Shown: piece after piece, positions 15,003-25,496 of the stretch
Layout: every line of letters starts with the position of its first letter
How positions within the stretch are numbered: the stretch's first letter is position 1
Assembly: GCF_026676115.1 (NCBI RefSeq)
Contig: NZ_JAPONB010000001.1
Span: 672,191 to 736,190, forward strand
Direction of reading: 5' to 3'
Source: Salinimicrobium sp. TH3
GTDB taxonomy: Bacteria; Bacteroidota; Bacteroidia; Flavobacteriales; Flavobacteriaceae
Length of the DNA: 64,000 nucleotides
Notes under the pieces: generated by a model
What the model saw: only the letters and a program-made list of their open reading frames with translations
Database searches by the model: none
What the model was told of the DNA's origin: nothing
Made by a program: the position numbers and the translations under genes

Positions 15003-17008
15003 TGGCAACTACTGAGAAGCACATACTTTACCGCATATATGTTGTGGCAGGTCTTATGTTCTTGCTCGCTGTTGCTGTGGGCTTTAAGCTTCTCAATATT
15101 CAGATAGTTGAGGGGGAGAATTACCGGGAAATGGCCGAGCAGCGTACCTACCGGAATTTTGTTATTCCGGCGAACCGTGGAAACCTTTATGATACCAATG
15201 GGAATTTGCTGGCGACTTCCATTCCTAAATATGATATAAGGTTTGATGCAGTTACAGTTTCAGATAAAAATTTCCAGGAAAATGTGGGGCCGCTTTCAGA
15301 AGGACTGGCAAAAATGTTTGGGGAATCTTCCTCAAGATGGGCGCAGAAACTACGATCTGCCAGGGCCAATAAGCACCGTTACCTGCTCATTGCCCGCAAT
15401 CTTGGATATTCGGAATATATCAAAATAAAAAACTTTCCAATGTTCAACCTTGGTTCGAACCGGGGAGGAATTATTGTGGAACAAAGAACGGTGCGGGAGC
15501 ATCCTCTTGGTAAAATGGCTGAACGCACTGTAGGTTATGAGCGGCAGGATGATAGCGGTTACTACACCCGGGTTGGACTTGAAGGAGCCTTTGGGCCATA
15601 TCTTAGGGGTAAGGAAGGAAGACGACTTAAGCAGCGTATTTCAAAAGGACAATGGAAACCAATTAGCGACAATAACGAGGTCGAGCCAAAAGACGGCTAT
15701 GACCTTATTTCTACTATTGACGTAAAGATCCAGGATATTGCTCACCACGCTTTACTTAAACAGCTGGAAAAATATGAGGCCGATCATGGTTCTGTAGTGG
15801 TAATGGAGACTGAAACAGGGGAGATCAAAGCGATTTCAAATCTTGGCCGCACCTCACAGGGAACTTATTTTGAAAAGTTAAACTACGCTGTTGGAGAAGC
15901 CCACGAACCGGGCTCAACCTTTAAACTTATGTCTATGATCGTAGCTCTGGAAGACAAGGTGATCGATACCAGTACTGTAGTAGACACAGAGAAAGGCCAG
16001 ATGATTATTTACCGCAGAAGAGTTCGTGATTCCAAACATGGCGGTTACGGTAAGATCTCTGCAGGAAAAGCTTTTGAAGTTTCTTCCAACGTAGGGATCG
16101 TCAAACTTATTTATGAAAATTATAAGGACCAGCCTCAGAAATTTGTGGATCGGTTGAAAGCAATGCATCTTGATGAAAACCTGGGCCTTGCAATTAAAGG
16201 CGAGGGAACACCTTATATCCCCACGCCGGGAGATAAGACCTGGAGCGGGTTGTCCCTGCCTTGGATGGCATATGGCTACGGAAGTATCCAGATCACTCCG
16301 CTGCAAACGCTCACCTTTTACAATGCCATTGCTAATGGAGGTGAAATGGTGAAACCACGCTTTATTAAAGAAGTAAAGGAGTGGGATAAAGCCATTGAAA
16401 AATTTGAAAAGAAAGTTATTGATCCTCAAATATGCAGCCCCGAGACGGTTGCAAAAGTGACCGATTTGCTGAAGAATGTTGTAGAAAGGGGAACAGGAAA
16501 AAGCCTTTATGACCCTAATTTTTCCATGGCTGGCAAGACAGGAACTGCCCAAACTGAATACTGGAAAGAAGGCTGGGCGCAAAATCCCCAGTACATCTCT
16601 TCTTTTGTGGGATTCTTTCCTGTAGAAGATCCTAAATATTCCTGCATTGTTGTAATACATAAACCCGATAATAAAGTTGGGTATTATGGGGCAGACGTAA
16701 GCGGGCCGGTTTTTAAAAGGATTGCACAAAAAATATTTACAGATACCCCGGTGCTCGATGAATTTGAGACTTTAGAAACAGTAAATCCGGCTATCGAAAA
16801 GAATTACGAAAAGTATTTTGCCACAGCCAGGAATCTTGGAAAGGTAATACCAGATTTTAAAGGAATGCCTGCTATGGATGCAGTTTCGCTTTTGGAGAAC
16901 CTTGGAGTGAAATATGAAATTTCCGGAAACGGAGAAGTGAGCCAGCAGTCGGTTAAACCCGGAACCAAGATCGCTGAAAACCTGGTGATAAAATTGAAAT
17001 TGAGTTGA
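15002..17008 (+). CDS. ftsI: Penicillin-binding protein, septal transpeptidase with PASTA domain
   Basis: Cross-links septal peptidoglycan. 668 residues: an N-terminal membrane anchor (about 10-32), a PBP dimerisation domain (about 55-220), a transpeptidase domain with SxxK in GSTFK (about 304), SSN (about 361) and KTGTAQ (about 514), and one C-terminal PASTA domain (about 605-668, GKVIPDFKGMPAMDAVSLLENLG). A PASTA domain on the division PBP is usual in Bacteroidota and absent from E. coli FtsI. The stop overlaps the TTG start of murE by 4 bp. Confidence 0.95.
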   Translation: MATTEKHILYRIYVVAGLMFLLAVAVGFKLLNIQIVEGENYREMAEQRTYRNFVIPANRGNLYDTNGNLLATSIPKYDIRFDAVTVSDKNFQENVGPLSEGLAKMFGESSSRWAQKLRSARANKHRYLLIARNLGYSEYIKIKNFPMFNLGSNRGGIIVEQRTVREHPLGKMAERTVGYERQDDSGYYTRVGLEGAFGPYLRGKEGRRLKQRISKGQWKPISDNNEVEPKDGYDLISTIDVKIQDIAHHALLKQLEKYEADHGSVVVMETETGEIKAISNLGRTSQGTYFEKLNYAVGEAHEPGSTFKLMSMIVALEDKVIDTSTVVDTEKGQMIIYRRRVRDSKHGGYGKISAGKAFEVSSNVGIVKLIYENYKDQPQKFVDRLKAMHLDENLGLAIKGEGTPYIPTPGDKTWSGLSLPWMAYGYGSIQITPLQTLTFYNAIANGGEMVKPRFIKEVKEWDKAIEKFEKKVIDPQICSPETVAKVTDLLKNVVERGTGKSLYDPNFSMAGKTGTAQTEYWKEGWAQNPQYISSFVGFFPVEDPKYSCIVVIHKPDNKVGYYGADVSGPVFKRIAQKIFTDTPVLDEFETLETVNPAIEKNYEKYFATARNLGKVIPDFKGMPAMDAVSLLENLGVKYEISGNGEVSQQSVKPGTKIAENLVIKLKLS

Positions 17009-18468
17009 TTTATTTAAAAGACATATTATACAGGGTTTCCCTGGAAGCAGTAGTTGGAAACACCAACATCCAGATCAATGATATTCATTTTGATTCCCGA
17101 AGAGTGAGTTTCAATGATATATTTGTGGCAATACGCGGTACCCAGACCGATGGCCATGGCTATATAGATAAGGCTGTAGAACAAGGCGCACTTGCAATTG
17201 TTTGTGAGGAAATGCCAAAGACCATGGTGAATGGGATCACTTATGTAAAAGTGAAGGACTCACAGCAGGCTTTAGCTTACATGGCCGATAATTTTTATGA
17301 AAATCCTTCAGAAAACCTGAAACTTGTTGGTGTTACAGGAACTAATGGTAAAACTACAGTTGCATCTCTCCTGTACCAGCTGTTCACAAAAGCAGGATTT
17401 AAAGTAGGATTGCTTTCTACAGTAAATGTTATGGTGGGAGAGGATAAATTTCCTGCTACTCACACCACTCCAGATTCTCTCACAATAAATTCTTATTTAA
17501 AGAAAATGAATGAGGCAGGGGTGGAGTTCTGTTTCATGGAAGTGAGTTCTCATGGGATTGCCCAGCATCGCACGACCGGGTTAAAATTTGCCGGCGGAAT
17601 TTTCACCAACCTTACCCACGAGCATCTCGATTACCATAAATCTTTTGCCGAATACAGGGATGTCAAAAAAGCCTTTTTTGACCAGCTTCCGGCTTCAGCT
17701 TTTGCTTTAACCAATGGTGATGACAAGAATGGAAACGTAATGCTTCAGAATACAAAAGCCAGGAAATATACTTATGCTTTAAAATCTGTAGCCGATTATA
17801 AGGCGCAAATCCTGGAAAATGGATTTGGCGGCATGCTGCTGAAGATCAACGAGCAGGAGGTTTGGACTAAATTAATAGGAAACTTTAATGCCTATAATGT
17901 CCTGGCAATCTATGCTGCTTCAGAATTACTTGGATTGACAACTTTGGAAAGTTTAAAGTACATAAGTGAGCTCAACGCCGTTAGCGGAAGGTTTCAGTAT
18001 CACATTTCCGAAGGAAAGATCACTGCAATAGTGGATTATGCACATACGCCAGATGCTTTGCATAACGTGCTGGAAACTATTAACAGTATTAGAACCAAGA
18101 ATGAAGAATTGATCACTGTGGTTGGTTGCGGTGGAGATCGTGACCGTTCAAAAAGGCCAAAAATGGGACATATTGCTTCAGCTTTGAGCACCAAAGTGGT
18201 TTTTACCAGTGATAACCCCCGTACCGAAGATCCCGACAAGATCATTGAAGAAGTGGAAGCAGGAGTGGAGCCACAGAATTTCAAAAAAGTAATGTCTGTC
18301 ACCAGCAGGCTACAGGCTATAAAAACTGCCTGCCAGCTGGCCAATAAGAATGATATCATCCTAATCGCCGGGAAAGGTCACGAGACTTACCAGGAGATCA
18401 ATGGGGTGAGAAAGGATTTTGACGATTTCAAGATCGTAAGTGAATATTTAAAGCAGCTAAAAAAATAA
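17005..18468 (+). CDS. murE: UDP-MurNAc-tripeptide synthetase, meso-diaminopimelate adding
   Basis: Adds the third amino acid to UDP-MurNAc-L-Ala-D-Glu. The 487 residues have the usual three Mur-ligase domains, the ATP loop GTNGKTT (about 111-117) and the substrate signature DNPR (about 403). DNPR indicates meso-diaminopimelate rather than lysine. The start codon is TTG at 17005 inside the ftsI stop; no ATG precedes the conserved region. Coupled to ftsI by the 4-bp overlap. Confidence 0.95.
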   Translation: MIYLKDILYRVSLEAVVGNTNIQINDIHFDSRRVSFNDIFVAIRGTQTDGHGYIDKAVEQGALAIVCEEMPKTMVNGITYVKVKDSQQALAYMADNFYENPSENLKLVGVTGTNGKTTVASLLYQLFTKAGFKVGLLSTVNVMVGEDKFPATHTTPDSLTINSYLKKMNEAGVEFCFMEVSSHGIAQHRTTGLKFAGGIFTNLTHEHLDYHKSFAEYRDVKKAFFDQLPASAFALTNGDDKNGNVMLQNTKARKYTYALKSVADYKAQILENGFGGMLLKINEQEVWTKLIGNFNAYNVLAIYAASELLGLTTLESLKYISELNAVSGRFQYHISEGKITAIVDYAHTPDALHNVLETINSIRTKNEELITVVGCGGDRDRSKRPKMGHIASALSTKVVFTSDNPRTEDPDKIIEEVEAGVEPQNFKKVMSVTSRLQAIKTACQLANKNDIILIAGKGHETYQEINGVRKDFDDFKIVSEYLKQLKK

Positions 18469-18491
18469 TTCTCCCGGAGAAGACAAACCGT

Positions 18492-19733
18492 ATGTTATAC
18501 CATCTGTTCGAATATCTTGAAGAAGCCTATACCTTTCCCGGGGAGAGACTGTATCAATACATCTCCTTTAGATCGGCTGTGGCTATTATCCTGTCTTTAG
18601 GTATTTCAACTATTTATGGAAAAAGGATAATCAATTTCCTTCGGAAGAAGCAGATTGGGGAAAGCGTTCGGGATCTAGGGCTTGAAGGCCAAACCCAAAA
18701 GGCCGGTACGCCAACAATGGGAGGAATAATTATCATTATTGCAACGCTAATCCCGGTATTGCTCGTAGCGAAGCTGGATAATATTTATGTGATCCTGTTG
18801 ATCGTGACCACATTATGGATGGGAGCAATAGGATTTCTGGATGATTATATCAAAACCTTCCGGAAGGATAAAGAGGGACTAAAAGGTATTTTTAAGGTGG
18901 TAGGTCAGGTTGGACTTGGGCTTATAGTAGGAGCTACTATTTATTTTCATCCCGATATTACCATTAATGAAAATCCGCAGTTGCCCGGAAGTACCAATGC
19001 GGTAGAGCTTATTTCTTCTGCTGAAAATCCTGTGACAACCTCTGTGGAAGAGAAATCGACCAAAACTACTATTCCTTTTGTAAAGAACAACGAATTCGAC
19101 TACGCCAGTCTTATCTCCTGGATCAATCCAGATTATGCACAATATGCGTGGTTGATATTCATTCCTATTGTAATCTTCATAGTAACGGCAGTTTCCAACG
19201 GAGCTAACCTTACCGATGGAATTGATGGGCTTGCCGCAGGAACTTCAACAATCATTGTTCTCACGCTGGGGATTTTTGCGTGGGTTTCGGGTAACATTAT
19301 TTTTTCAGATTATCTCAATGTGATGTACATCCCCAGGACAGGGGAGATGACAATATTTATTTCGGCCTTTGCGGGAGCATTGGTAGGATTTCTATGGTAC
19401 AATACTTTTCCTGCACAGGTTTTTATGGGAGATACCGGAAGTCTCACCATTGGCGGAATTATAGCCGTAATCGCACTGGCTACCCGAAAAGAATTATTGA
19501 TCCCTATCCTTTGCGGAGTATTCCTTATTGAAAATCTCTCTGTAGTAATGCAGGTAGGCTGGTTCAAATACACCCGAAGAAAATATGGGGAAGGCAGAAG
19601 GATCTTTCTTATGTCGCCTTTACATCATCATTTTCAAAAGGCCGGTTTTCATGAAAGCAAGATCGTAGTAAGGTTCTGGATCATTGGGATCTTCCTGGCG
19701 ATCGTAACCATTGTAACCCTTAAGATTCGCTAA
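18492..19733 (+). CDS. mraY: Phospho-N-acetylmuramoyl-pentapeptide-transferase
   Basis: Integral membrane enzyme that makes lipid I from UDP-MurNAc-pentapeptide and undecaprenyl phosphate. 413 residues with about ten membrane helices and the signatures [24 protein letters not shown] and PLHHHFQ. It is longer than the roughly 360 residues of E. coli because of an extra loop (about 155-215, Pro/Thr/Ser rich) near [11 protein letters not shown], which I recall from other Bacteroidota. The stop overlaps the murD ATG (TAATG). Confidence 0.95.
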   Translation: MLYHLFEYLEEAYTFPGERLYQYISFRSAVAIILSLGISTIYGKRIINFLRKKQIGESVRDLGLEGQTQKAGTPTMGGIIIIIATLIPVLLVAKLDNIYVILLIVTTLWMGAIGFLDDYIKTFRKDKEGLKGIFKVVGQVGLGLIVGATIYFHPDITINENPQLPGSTNAVELISSAENPVTTSVEEKSTKTTIPFVKNNEFDYASLISWINPDYAQYAWLIFIPIVIFIVTAVSNGANLTDGIDGLAAGTSTIIVLTLGIFAWVSGNIIFSDYLNVMYIPRTGEMTIFISAFAGALVGFLWYNTFPAQVFMGDTGSLTIGGIIAVIALATRKELLIPILCGVFLIENLSVVMQVGWFKYTRRKYGEGRRIFLMSPLHHHFQKAGFHESKIVVRFWIIGIFLAIVTIVTLKIR

Positions 19734-21097
19734 TGGAGGCAGGAGCAAAACATATGAAGGAGAAGAATTTCCTCGTCATCCTTGGAGGAGGCGAGAGCGG
19801 TGTGGGTACTGCCATCCTTGGAAAGAAGGAAGGCTTCAGGACATTTGTTTCAGACAAGGGAAAAATTAAGGAGCATTTCAAGGCCCAGCTTGACGCTCAC
19901 GAAATTGACTGGGAAGAAGAAAAACATTCCGAAGAAAAGATCTTTGAAGCCGACATGGTAATGAAAAGTCCGGGGATACCTGACGATGCCCCCCTCGTCA
20001 GCCGGCTTAGAGGAAAAGGCATTCCGGTGATTTCAGAAATTGAATTCGCCTATGCCTTTACTAATGCAGTGTTGGTGGGAATAACAGGGAGTAATGGTAA
20101 AACCACTACTACCATGTTTACTCATCACCTGTTAAAAGAAGGCGGGTTGAATGTAGGAATGGCCGGTAACGTGGGACAGAGTTTTGCTAAACAAGTTGCC
20201 GAAACTAATGCAGATCATTACGTACTGGAGCTTAGCAGTTTTCAGCTTGATGGCATAGAGAAATTTAGGCCACATATTGCCGTTTTGACCAACATAACCC
20301 CAGATCATCTTGACCGCTACAGGCATGACTTTAATCAGTATATCGCCAGTAAGTTCAGGATCGTAATGAACCAGACAGAACAAGATTATTTTATATATGA
20401 TGCCGATGATCCCGTGATCGCGAAATGGCTAAAAGAAAACCCTATACAGTCCCAAAAATTGCCTTTTTCACTCCGGGAGGAATTTGAAAAAGGAGCTTTT
20501 ATTAAAGATAACCAACTTATTATTCGCACAGATAATTCAGAAATGACCATGCCAACATCAAACATAACCCTTGAGGGAAAACACAACGCCAAGAATGCGA
20601 TGGCCGCAGCTACTGTTGCACAATTATTACGCATTAGAAAAGAGACAATAAGACAAAGCATGGAAAGTTTTCAAGGGGTGGAACACCGGCTTGAAAAAGT
20701 GCTTAAAATAAATAATGTCCAGTACATAAATGATTCCAAAGCTACCAATGTAAACGCGACTTATTACGCGCTTGAAAGTATGGAGTCTGAAACCGTCTGG
20801 ATCGTTGGGGGTGTGGACAAAGGCAATGAATACGCAGAGTTATTACCATTGGTAAATGAAAAGGTAAAGGCTATTATTTGTCTTGGGGTAAATAATACTC
20901 CTATTTTAAATGCTTTTGGGAACTGTGTGGATCAGATTTTTGAAACACGTTCCATGGAAGATGCTGTAAAGCAGGCGTACAAAATTGCAGAAAAAGGAGA
21001 TACTGTTCTCCTGTCTCCGGCTTGTGCAAGTTTTGATCTTTTTCAGAACTATGAAGACAGGGGTAGACAATTTAAAGAAGCAGTAAGGAATCTTTAA
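19733..21097 (+). CDS. murD: UDP-N-acetylmuramoylalanine-D-glutamate ligase
   Basis: Adds D-glutamate to UDP-MurNAc-L-Ala. 454 residues with the Mur-ligase ATP loop GSNGKTTTT (about 119) and the motifs LELSSFQLD, NITPDHLDRY and NDSKATNVNAT. There are two candidate starts: ATG 19733 overlapping the mraY stop, and ATG 19754 (MKEKNFLVILGGGESG), which has a purine-rich GGAGGCAGGAG upstream and matches the usual beginning of MurD. I keep the longer form because of the tight overlap, but the shorter one may be right. Confidence 0.95.
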   Translation: MEAGAKHMKEKNFLVILGGGESGVGTAILGKKEGFRTFVSDKGKIKEHFKAQLDAHEIDWEEEKHSEEKIFEADMVMKSPGIPDDAPLVSRLRGKGIPVISEIEFAYAFTNAVLVGITGSNGKTTTTMFTHHLLKEGGLNVGMAGNVGQSFAKQVAETNADHYVLELSSFQLDGIEKFRPHIAVLTNITPDHLDRYRHDFNQYIASKFRIVMNQTEQDYFIYDADDPVIAKWLKENPIQSQKLPFSLREEFEKGAFIKDNQLIIRTDNSEMTMPTSNITLEGKHNAKNAMAAATVAQLLRIRKETIRQSMESFQGVEHRLEKVLKINNVQYINDSKATNVNATYYALESMESETVWIVGGVDKGNEYAELLPLVNEKVKAIICLGVNNTPILNAFGNCVDQIFETRSMEDAVKQAYKIAEKGDTVLLSPACASFDLFQNYEDRGRQFKEAVRNL

Positions 21098-21122
21098 ACT
21101 AAAGTTTCAAAAAGGGCATTAA

Positions 21123-22331
21123 ATGACAGAAATTTTTTCAAGGATAAAAGGTGATAAAACTATCTGGGCTTCGGCTGCGCTGCTGGCGATCTTTTCGTTC
21201 CTGCCGGTGTACAGCGCCAGTAGTAATTTGGCCTACCTGTATGGAGATGGGAGTACCCTGCCGTACCTGGTGAGTCATTTTATTCACTTGTTCCTTGGAT
21301 TTGTTATTATGTTCTTTGTACACAAGGTGCCGTATCACTATTTTGTAGGTCTTTCTATCATCACATTGCCGTTGTTGATACTGTTACTGTTGTTTACAGT
21401 TTCCCAGGGTGTAGTGATAGATGGTGCCAATGCAAGCAGATGGATCAATATTCCTATCCTGAACAAGACCTTTCAACCATCAACTCTGGCATCGGTGGTG
21501 CTGCTTACTTACGTGGCTAAATATATGGCCAAGGTCAAGGATAAAGAGTACAATTTTAAACAAACGATACTACCCTTATGGTTGCCGGTGGCAGTAGTTA
21601 TGGGGCTTATCCTGCCCGCTAACTTTTCGACTACCGCCATCCTGTTTCTAATGGTGCTGCTGGTGACCTTTATTGGCGGTTATCCCTGGAAATATTTACT
21701 GGCAATCATAGGCGCGGGCATTGTGATGTTATCCATCTTTATGTTGACCGCAAAGGCATTTCCGGGACTCTTCCCCAACAGGGTGGATACCTGGATAAGT
21801 CGGGTGGAGAACTTCACCAATGATGAAGTTACTGAAGCCGATTATCAAATAGAAAAAGCCAAGATTGCTATCGCCAGTGGTGGAGTGACAGGCCAGGGTA
21901 TTGGGAAAAGTGTGCAGAGGAATTTCCTGCCACAGTCCTCTTCAGATTTTATTTATGCCATTATTGTGGAGGAAATGGGGCTTATTGGAGGGATTGGAGT
22001 AATGCTGGCTTACCTCATGCTCTTTTTTAGAATAATTATTGTGGCTACAAAAGCCAATTCGGTGTTTGGAAAATTACTGGTGATAGGTGTAGGCCTGCCA
22101 ATAATATTTCAGGCGCTGGTCAATATGGCCGTTGCGGTCGAATTATTTCCAGTAACAGGACAAACTTTACCACTTATAAGCAGTGGGGGTTCTTCGATCT
22201 GGATGACTTGTCTTGCACTGGGAATGGTGCTTAGTGTTAGTGTGAAGCGTGAGGAAGAGCTTCAACAAATGGAAAAACAAAACGATGCGGAGCAAGATAA
22301 TCCGCTGGAAATTTTAAGCAAGGCAATATGA
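21123..22331 (+). CDS. ftsW: Septal peptidoglycan glycosyltransferase FtsW (SEDS family)
   Basis: Polymerises lipid II at the septum with its partner FtsI. 402 residues with about ten membrane helices and SEDS features such as [29 protein letters not shown] and the late [16 protein letters not shown]. The C-terminal tail is short and charged. It overlaps murG by 4 bp (ATGA). Confidence 0.95.
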   Translation: MTEIFSRIKGDKTIWASAALLAIFSFLPVYSASSNLAYLYGDGSTLPYLVSHFIHLFLGFVIMFFVHKVPYHYFVGLSIITLPLLILLLLFTVSQGVVIDGANASRWINIPILNKTFQPSTLASVVLLTYVAKYMAKVKDKEYNFKQTILPLWLPVAVVMGLILPANFSTTAILFLMVLLVTFIGGYPWKYLLAIIGAGIVMLSIFMLTAKAFPGLFPNRVDTWISRVENFTNDEVTEADYQIEKAKIAIASGGVTGQGIGKSVQRNFLPQSSSDFIYAIIVEEMGLIGGIGVMLAYLMLFFRIIIVATKANSVFGKLLVIGVGLPIIFQALVNMAVAVELFPVTGQTLPLISSGGSSIWMTCLALGMVLSVSVKREEELQQMEKQNDAEQDNPLEILSKAI

Positions 22332-23431
22332 AAAATCAACTAAAAGTGATCATTTCTGGCGGAGGTACGGGAGGACATATTTTTCCCGCAATTTCTATTG
22401 CCAACGAATTAAAACTTCGATACCCGACTTGCGAGATTCTTTTTGTGGGAGCAGAGGATAAAATGGAGATGCAAAAAGTTCCCGAAGCGGGTTACAAAAT
22501 AGAAGGTCTTTGGATAAGTGGCTTTCAACGCCGTATGACTGCCAGGAATTTACTTTTTCCGGTGAAATTGGTGAAGAGTTTGTGGAAGGCCCGGGATATA
22601 ATAAAAAAATTTCAGCCTAATGTGGTGATAGGTACCGGTGGTTTTGCCAGTGGGCCTTTGCTGCAAATGGCAAACAGGGAAAACATTCCCACTTTGATCC
22701 AGGAACAGAATTCGTATCCCGGGATCACTAATAAACTCCTGGCCAAGGGTGCAAACACTATTTGTACGGCCTATCCCAATATGGGAAGGTTTTTTCCTGA
22801 AGAGAAAATTGTCCTAACCGGCAATCCCGTGCGGCAGGATTTGCTTACGGTTGATGAAAAACGAGAGGAGGCCATTAAGTTCTTCGGAATTGACCCAACA
22901 AAAAAGACCGTGCTGGTCCTGGGTGGAAGCCTGGGAGCAAGAAAGATCAATCAATTGGTTGAGGACAACCTGAAGGAGTTTGAGAAACACAACCTGCAGG
23001 TGATTTGGCAAACCGGAAGTCTTTATTTTGAAGATTACAGCAAATATGCCGAACTGGAAAACATCCAGACTTTCGCATTTTTGAACAGAATGGACCTTGC
23101 TTATGCAGCGGCCGATATTATTATCTCCCGGGCCGGGGCGGGAACAGTTTCTGAACTATGCATAATTGGAAAGCCGGTGGTTTTTATTCCCTCACCAAAT
23201 GTAGCCGAAGATCATCAAACCAAAAACGCGATGGCGCTGGCCGAAAAAGACGCTGCAGTAATCCTTTCAGAAAGTCACCTGGAACAAGGCTTTAGATCGA
23301 TCTTTTTTCCGCTGGTCGAATCAGATGAGAAGATGAAAAGTTTGGGCAAGAACATTAAGAAACTGGAGAAGCCGTTCGCTACGGCAAATATTGTAAACGA
23401 AGTAGAAAAATTATTGACTACCTGGAGGTAA
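22328..23431 (+). CDS. murG: UDP-N-acetylglucosamine-lipid I GlcNAc transferase
   Basis: Converts lipid I to lipid II on the cytoplasmic membrane face. A 367-residue GT-B enzyme: the N-terminal loop [11 protein letters not shown] (about 11-21), a second glycine loop [12 protein letters not shown] (about 197), and the donor-binding segment [11 protein letters not shown] with the following [14 protein letters not shown]. It starts inside the ftsW stop and ends directly before the murC ATG with no gap. Confidence 0.96.
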   Translation: MKNQLKVIISGGGTGGHIFPAISIANELKLRYPTCEILFVGAEDKMEMQKVPEAGYKIEGLWISGFQRRMTARNLLFPVKLVKSLWKARDIIKKFQPNVVIGTGGFASGPLLQMANRENIPTLIQEQNSYPGITNKLLAKGANTICTAYPNMGRFFPEEKIVLTGNPVRQDLLTVDEKREEAIKFFGIDPTKKTVLVLGGSLGARKINQLVEDNLKEFEKHNLQVIWQTGSLYFEDYSKYAELENIQTFAFLNRMDLAYAAADIIISRAGAGTVSELCIIGKPVVFIPSPNVAEDHQTKNAMALAEKDAAVILSESHLEQGFRSIFFPLVESDEKMKSLGKNIKKLEKPFATANIVNEVEKLLTTWR

Positions 23432-24787
23432 ATGGGGCATTACGATAACATACAAAATTTTTATTTTATAGGCATCGGCGGGATCGGGATGAGTGCCCTT
23501 GCGCGTTATTTTAATGCTGAAGGGAAAAAAGTAGCCGGTTACGACCGTGGCCGCACCGAACTTACCCGGCAATTACAGGAGGAAGGAATTGAAGTCATTA
23601 GTTCAGATAAGGTAGAAGACCTTCCTGAAGCTATTCAAAAAGACAGGGAATCTCTTATAATTTATACTCCTGCCATTCCAAAAGACCATCCACAATATCT
23701 TCATTTTACAGCCGATAGCTACACCATGGAGAAGCGGGCTGCAGTGCTTGGGAACCTTACAAAAGGGCATTTCACACTGGCAGTGGCGGGTACTCATGGT
23801 AAGACCACTACAAGTTCAATGCTTGCGCATTTGTTGAAACAATCCGGTCTTAAAATAACTGCATTTTTGGGAGGTATAGCAGAGAATTATAATTCCAACC
23901 TAATTCTTGACGGAGAGGAGGCCATGGTGGTGGAAGCCGATGAATTCGATCGCTCCTTCTTAAGCCTGTCACCAAACCTTGCTGCCATCACTTCTATGGA
24001 TGCAGATCATCTTGACATTTACGGGGAAGATGCACAGATCAAGGAATCGTTTAAAGCTTTCGCGGCTTTAATTCCCGAAGGCGGAAAGTTATTTTATGCC
24101 AATGGTTTGCCGCTACTGGGAACATCTGTAGGGGTTGATGATGATGCAGATGTGGCCGCCGTGAACATAAGGGTCAAAAATGGCAGTTATCACTTCGATT
24201 TAAGGACAAAAGAAAAAACTTTCGAAGGCTTTGAATTAAGCCTTCCTGGGAAACATAATTTACAAAATGCAGTCACAGCTTTGGCAATGGCAATTGAATT
24301 CGGTGCCCCCCCCGGGTTCCTTGCCGAAGCTTTGGCTTCATTTAATGGCGTGCAACGTCGGTTTTCATACCGCATCAAGCGAGATGATCTTGTTTTTATA
24401 GATGATTACGCACATCATCCTTCAGAAATTATGGCGGTGCATCAGGCGGTTCGGGAAATGCATCCCGGGAAAAGGGTTCTGGCGGTATTTCAGCCACACC
24501 TTTTTAGCCGGACAAGAGACTTTGCTGAAGCTTTTGCTGAAAGCCTTAGCCTCTTTGACGAGTTGCTGCTGCTGGATATTTATCCGGCGAGAGAGAAGCC
24601 TATTGAGGGAATTACTTCAGAATGGCTTCTTAAGCTGATCAAAAATGACAAAAAAGAGATGGTTTCAAAAGAAGAACTTTCCGAAGTAATAAAGAGTAAA
24701 AATGCTGAGGTTGTGGTATTTATGGGAGCCGGTGATATAGGCAATGAAGTAGAGAAAATACGTAAAGAACTGGCAGGTGAAAATTAA
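23432..24787 (+). CDS. murC: UDP-N-acetylmuramate-L-alanine ligase
   Basis: First Mur ligase, adding L-alanine to UDP-MurNAc. 451 residues with the nucleotide fold GIGGIGMS (about 15), ATP loop GTHGKTTTSS (about 119), EADEFDRSF and HHPSEI. The gene contains a run of eight C at about 24307-24314 (encoding Ala-Pro-Pro-Gly) that is intact here but could slip. It overlaps ftsQ by 11 bp. Confidence 0.96.
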   Translation: MGHYDNIQNFYFIGIGGIGMSALARYFNAEGKKVAGYDRGRTELTRQLQEEGIEVISSDKVEDLPEAIQKDRESLIIYTPAIPKDHPQYLHFTADSYTMEKRAAVLGNLTKGHFTLAVAGTHGKTTTSSMLAHLLKQSGLKITAFLGGIAENYNSNLILDGEEAMVVEADEFDRSFLSLSPNLAAITSMDADHLDIYGEDAQIKESFKAFAALIPEGGKLFYANGLPLLGTSVGVDDDADVAAVNIRVKNGSYHFDLRTKEKTFEGFELSLPGKHNLQNAVTALAMAIEFGAPPGFLAEALASFNGVQRRFSYRIKRDDLVFIDDYAHHPSEIMAVHQAVREMHPGKRVLAVFQPHLFSRTRDFAEAFAESLSLFDELLLLDIYPAREKPIEGITSEWLLKLIKNDKKEMVSKEELSEVIKSKNAEVVVFMGAGDIGNEVEKIRKELAGEN

Positions 24788-25493
24788 CTGGAATTACATA
24801 AAAACATTCTTGCTCATTGGCGTAGTGTTCTTTTTATTTGCATTCGCCGAAAAGCGCAATCATGCGCGGGTTCTTTCCGAAGTAAATTTGCATTTTACCA
24901 ACAGCGAAAACCTGTATCTCACTGAAGAAGCGGTTAATAAATTGTTAATACAAAATGAGGTGAGGGTTAAGAGTATAGGCAAAGAAACTTTAGATTTGAG
25001 TAGGGTGGAAGCCCTTGTCGAATCTCATGATATGGTTGAGAGCGCCGAGGTCTTTCTCACGGTTGACGGGAAGATGGGAGCAGAGATCACCCAGAGGAAG
25101 CCGTTAGCCAGGGTGATGGCGAGTGCACCATTTTATATTGACAGGCAGGGATCGAAAATGCCGCTTTCAGAATATCATTCTGCACGGGTGCCGTTAGTGA
25201 CCGGAGTGAATGAAGAGCAACTGGCAGAGTTACACCCGCTTATAGATTTTATCAATAAGGATGAATTTCTAACGCAACATGTAACCCAAATTACCCGCTT
25301 ACCAAACGGCAAGTTTGAAATTTATCTAAGGCAACTTGATTTTGTGGTGGTTTTTGGCGAAGTGAAGAACATTGAAGAAAAATTTAAAAATTTTAAAGCT
25401 TTTTATCAAAAGGCATTGAAGGATAAGAAGCTTGACGCATATCAAAAAGTGGATTTACAATTTGGCGATCAGGTTGTATGCACTAAAAAGTAA
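24777..25493 (+). CDS. ftsQ: Cell division protein FtsQ/DivIB
   Basis: A 238-residue bitopic divisome protein: a short cytoplasmic N-terminus, one membrane helix (about 8-25, FLLIGVVFFLFAF), then a periplasmic POTRA-like and beta domain. The Bacteroidota form is short and diverged, so the assignment rests on topology and on position between murC and ftsA. The start is GTG at 24777, overlapping murC by 11 bp. The stop is 3 bp before the ftsA ATG. Confidence 0.9.
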   Translation: MKINWNYIKTFLLIGVVFFLFAFAEKRNHARVLSEVNLHFTNSENLYLTEEAVNKLLIQNEVRVKSIGKETLDLSRVEALVESHDMVESAEVFLTVDGKMGAEITQRKPLARVMASAPFYIDRQGSKMPLSEYHSARVPLVTGVNEEQLAELHPLIDFINKDEFLTQHVTQITRLPNGKFEIYLRQLDFVVVFGEVKNIEEKFKNFKAFYQKALKDKKLDAYQKVDLQFGDQVVCTKK

Positions 25494-25496
25494 AAT

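Noticed and set aside
15914..16729. 271-residue minus-strand reading frame
   Set aside because: It lies entirely inside ftsI, opposite the transpeptidase domain, and its residues (many Cys, Phe, His runs) look like a shadow of the coding strand.
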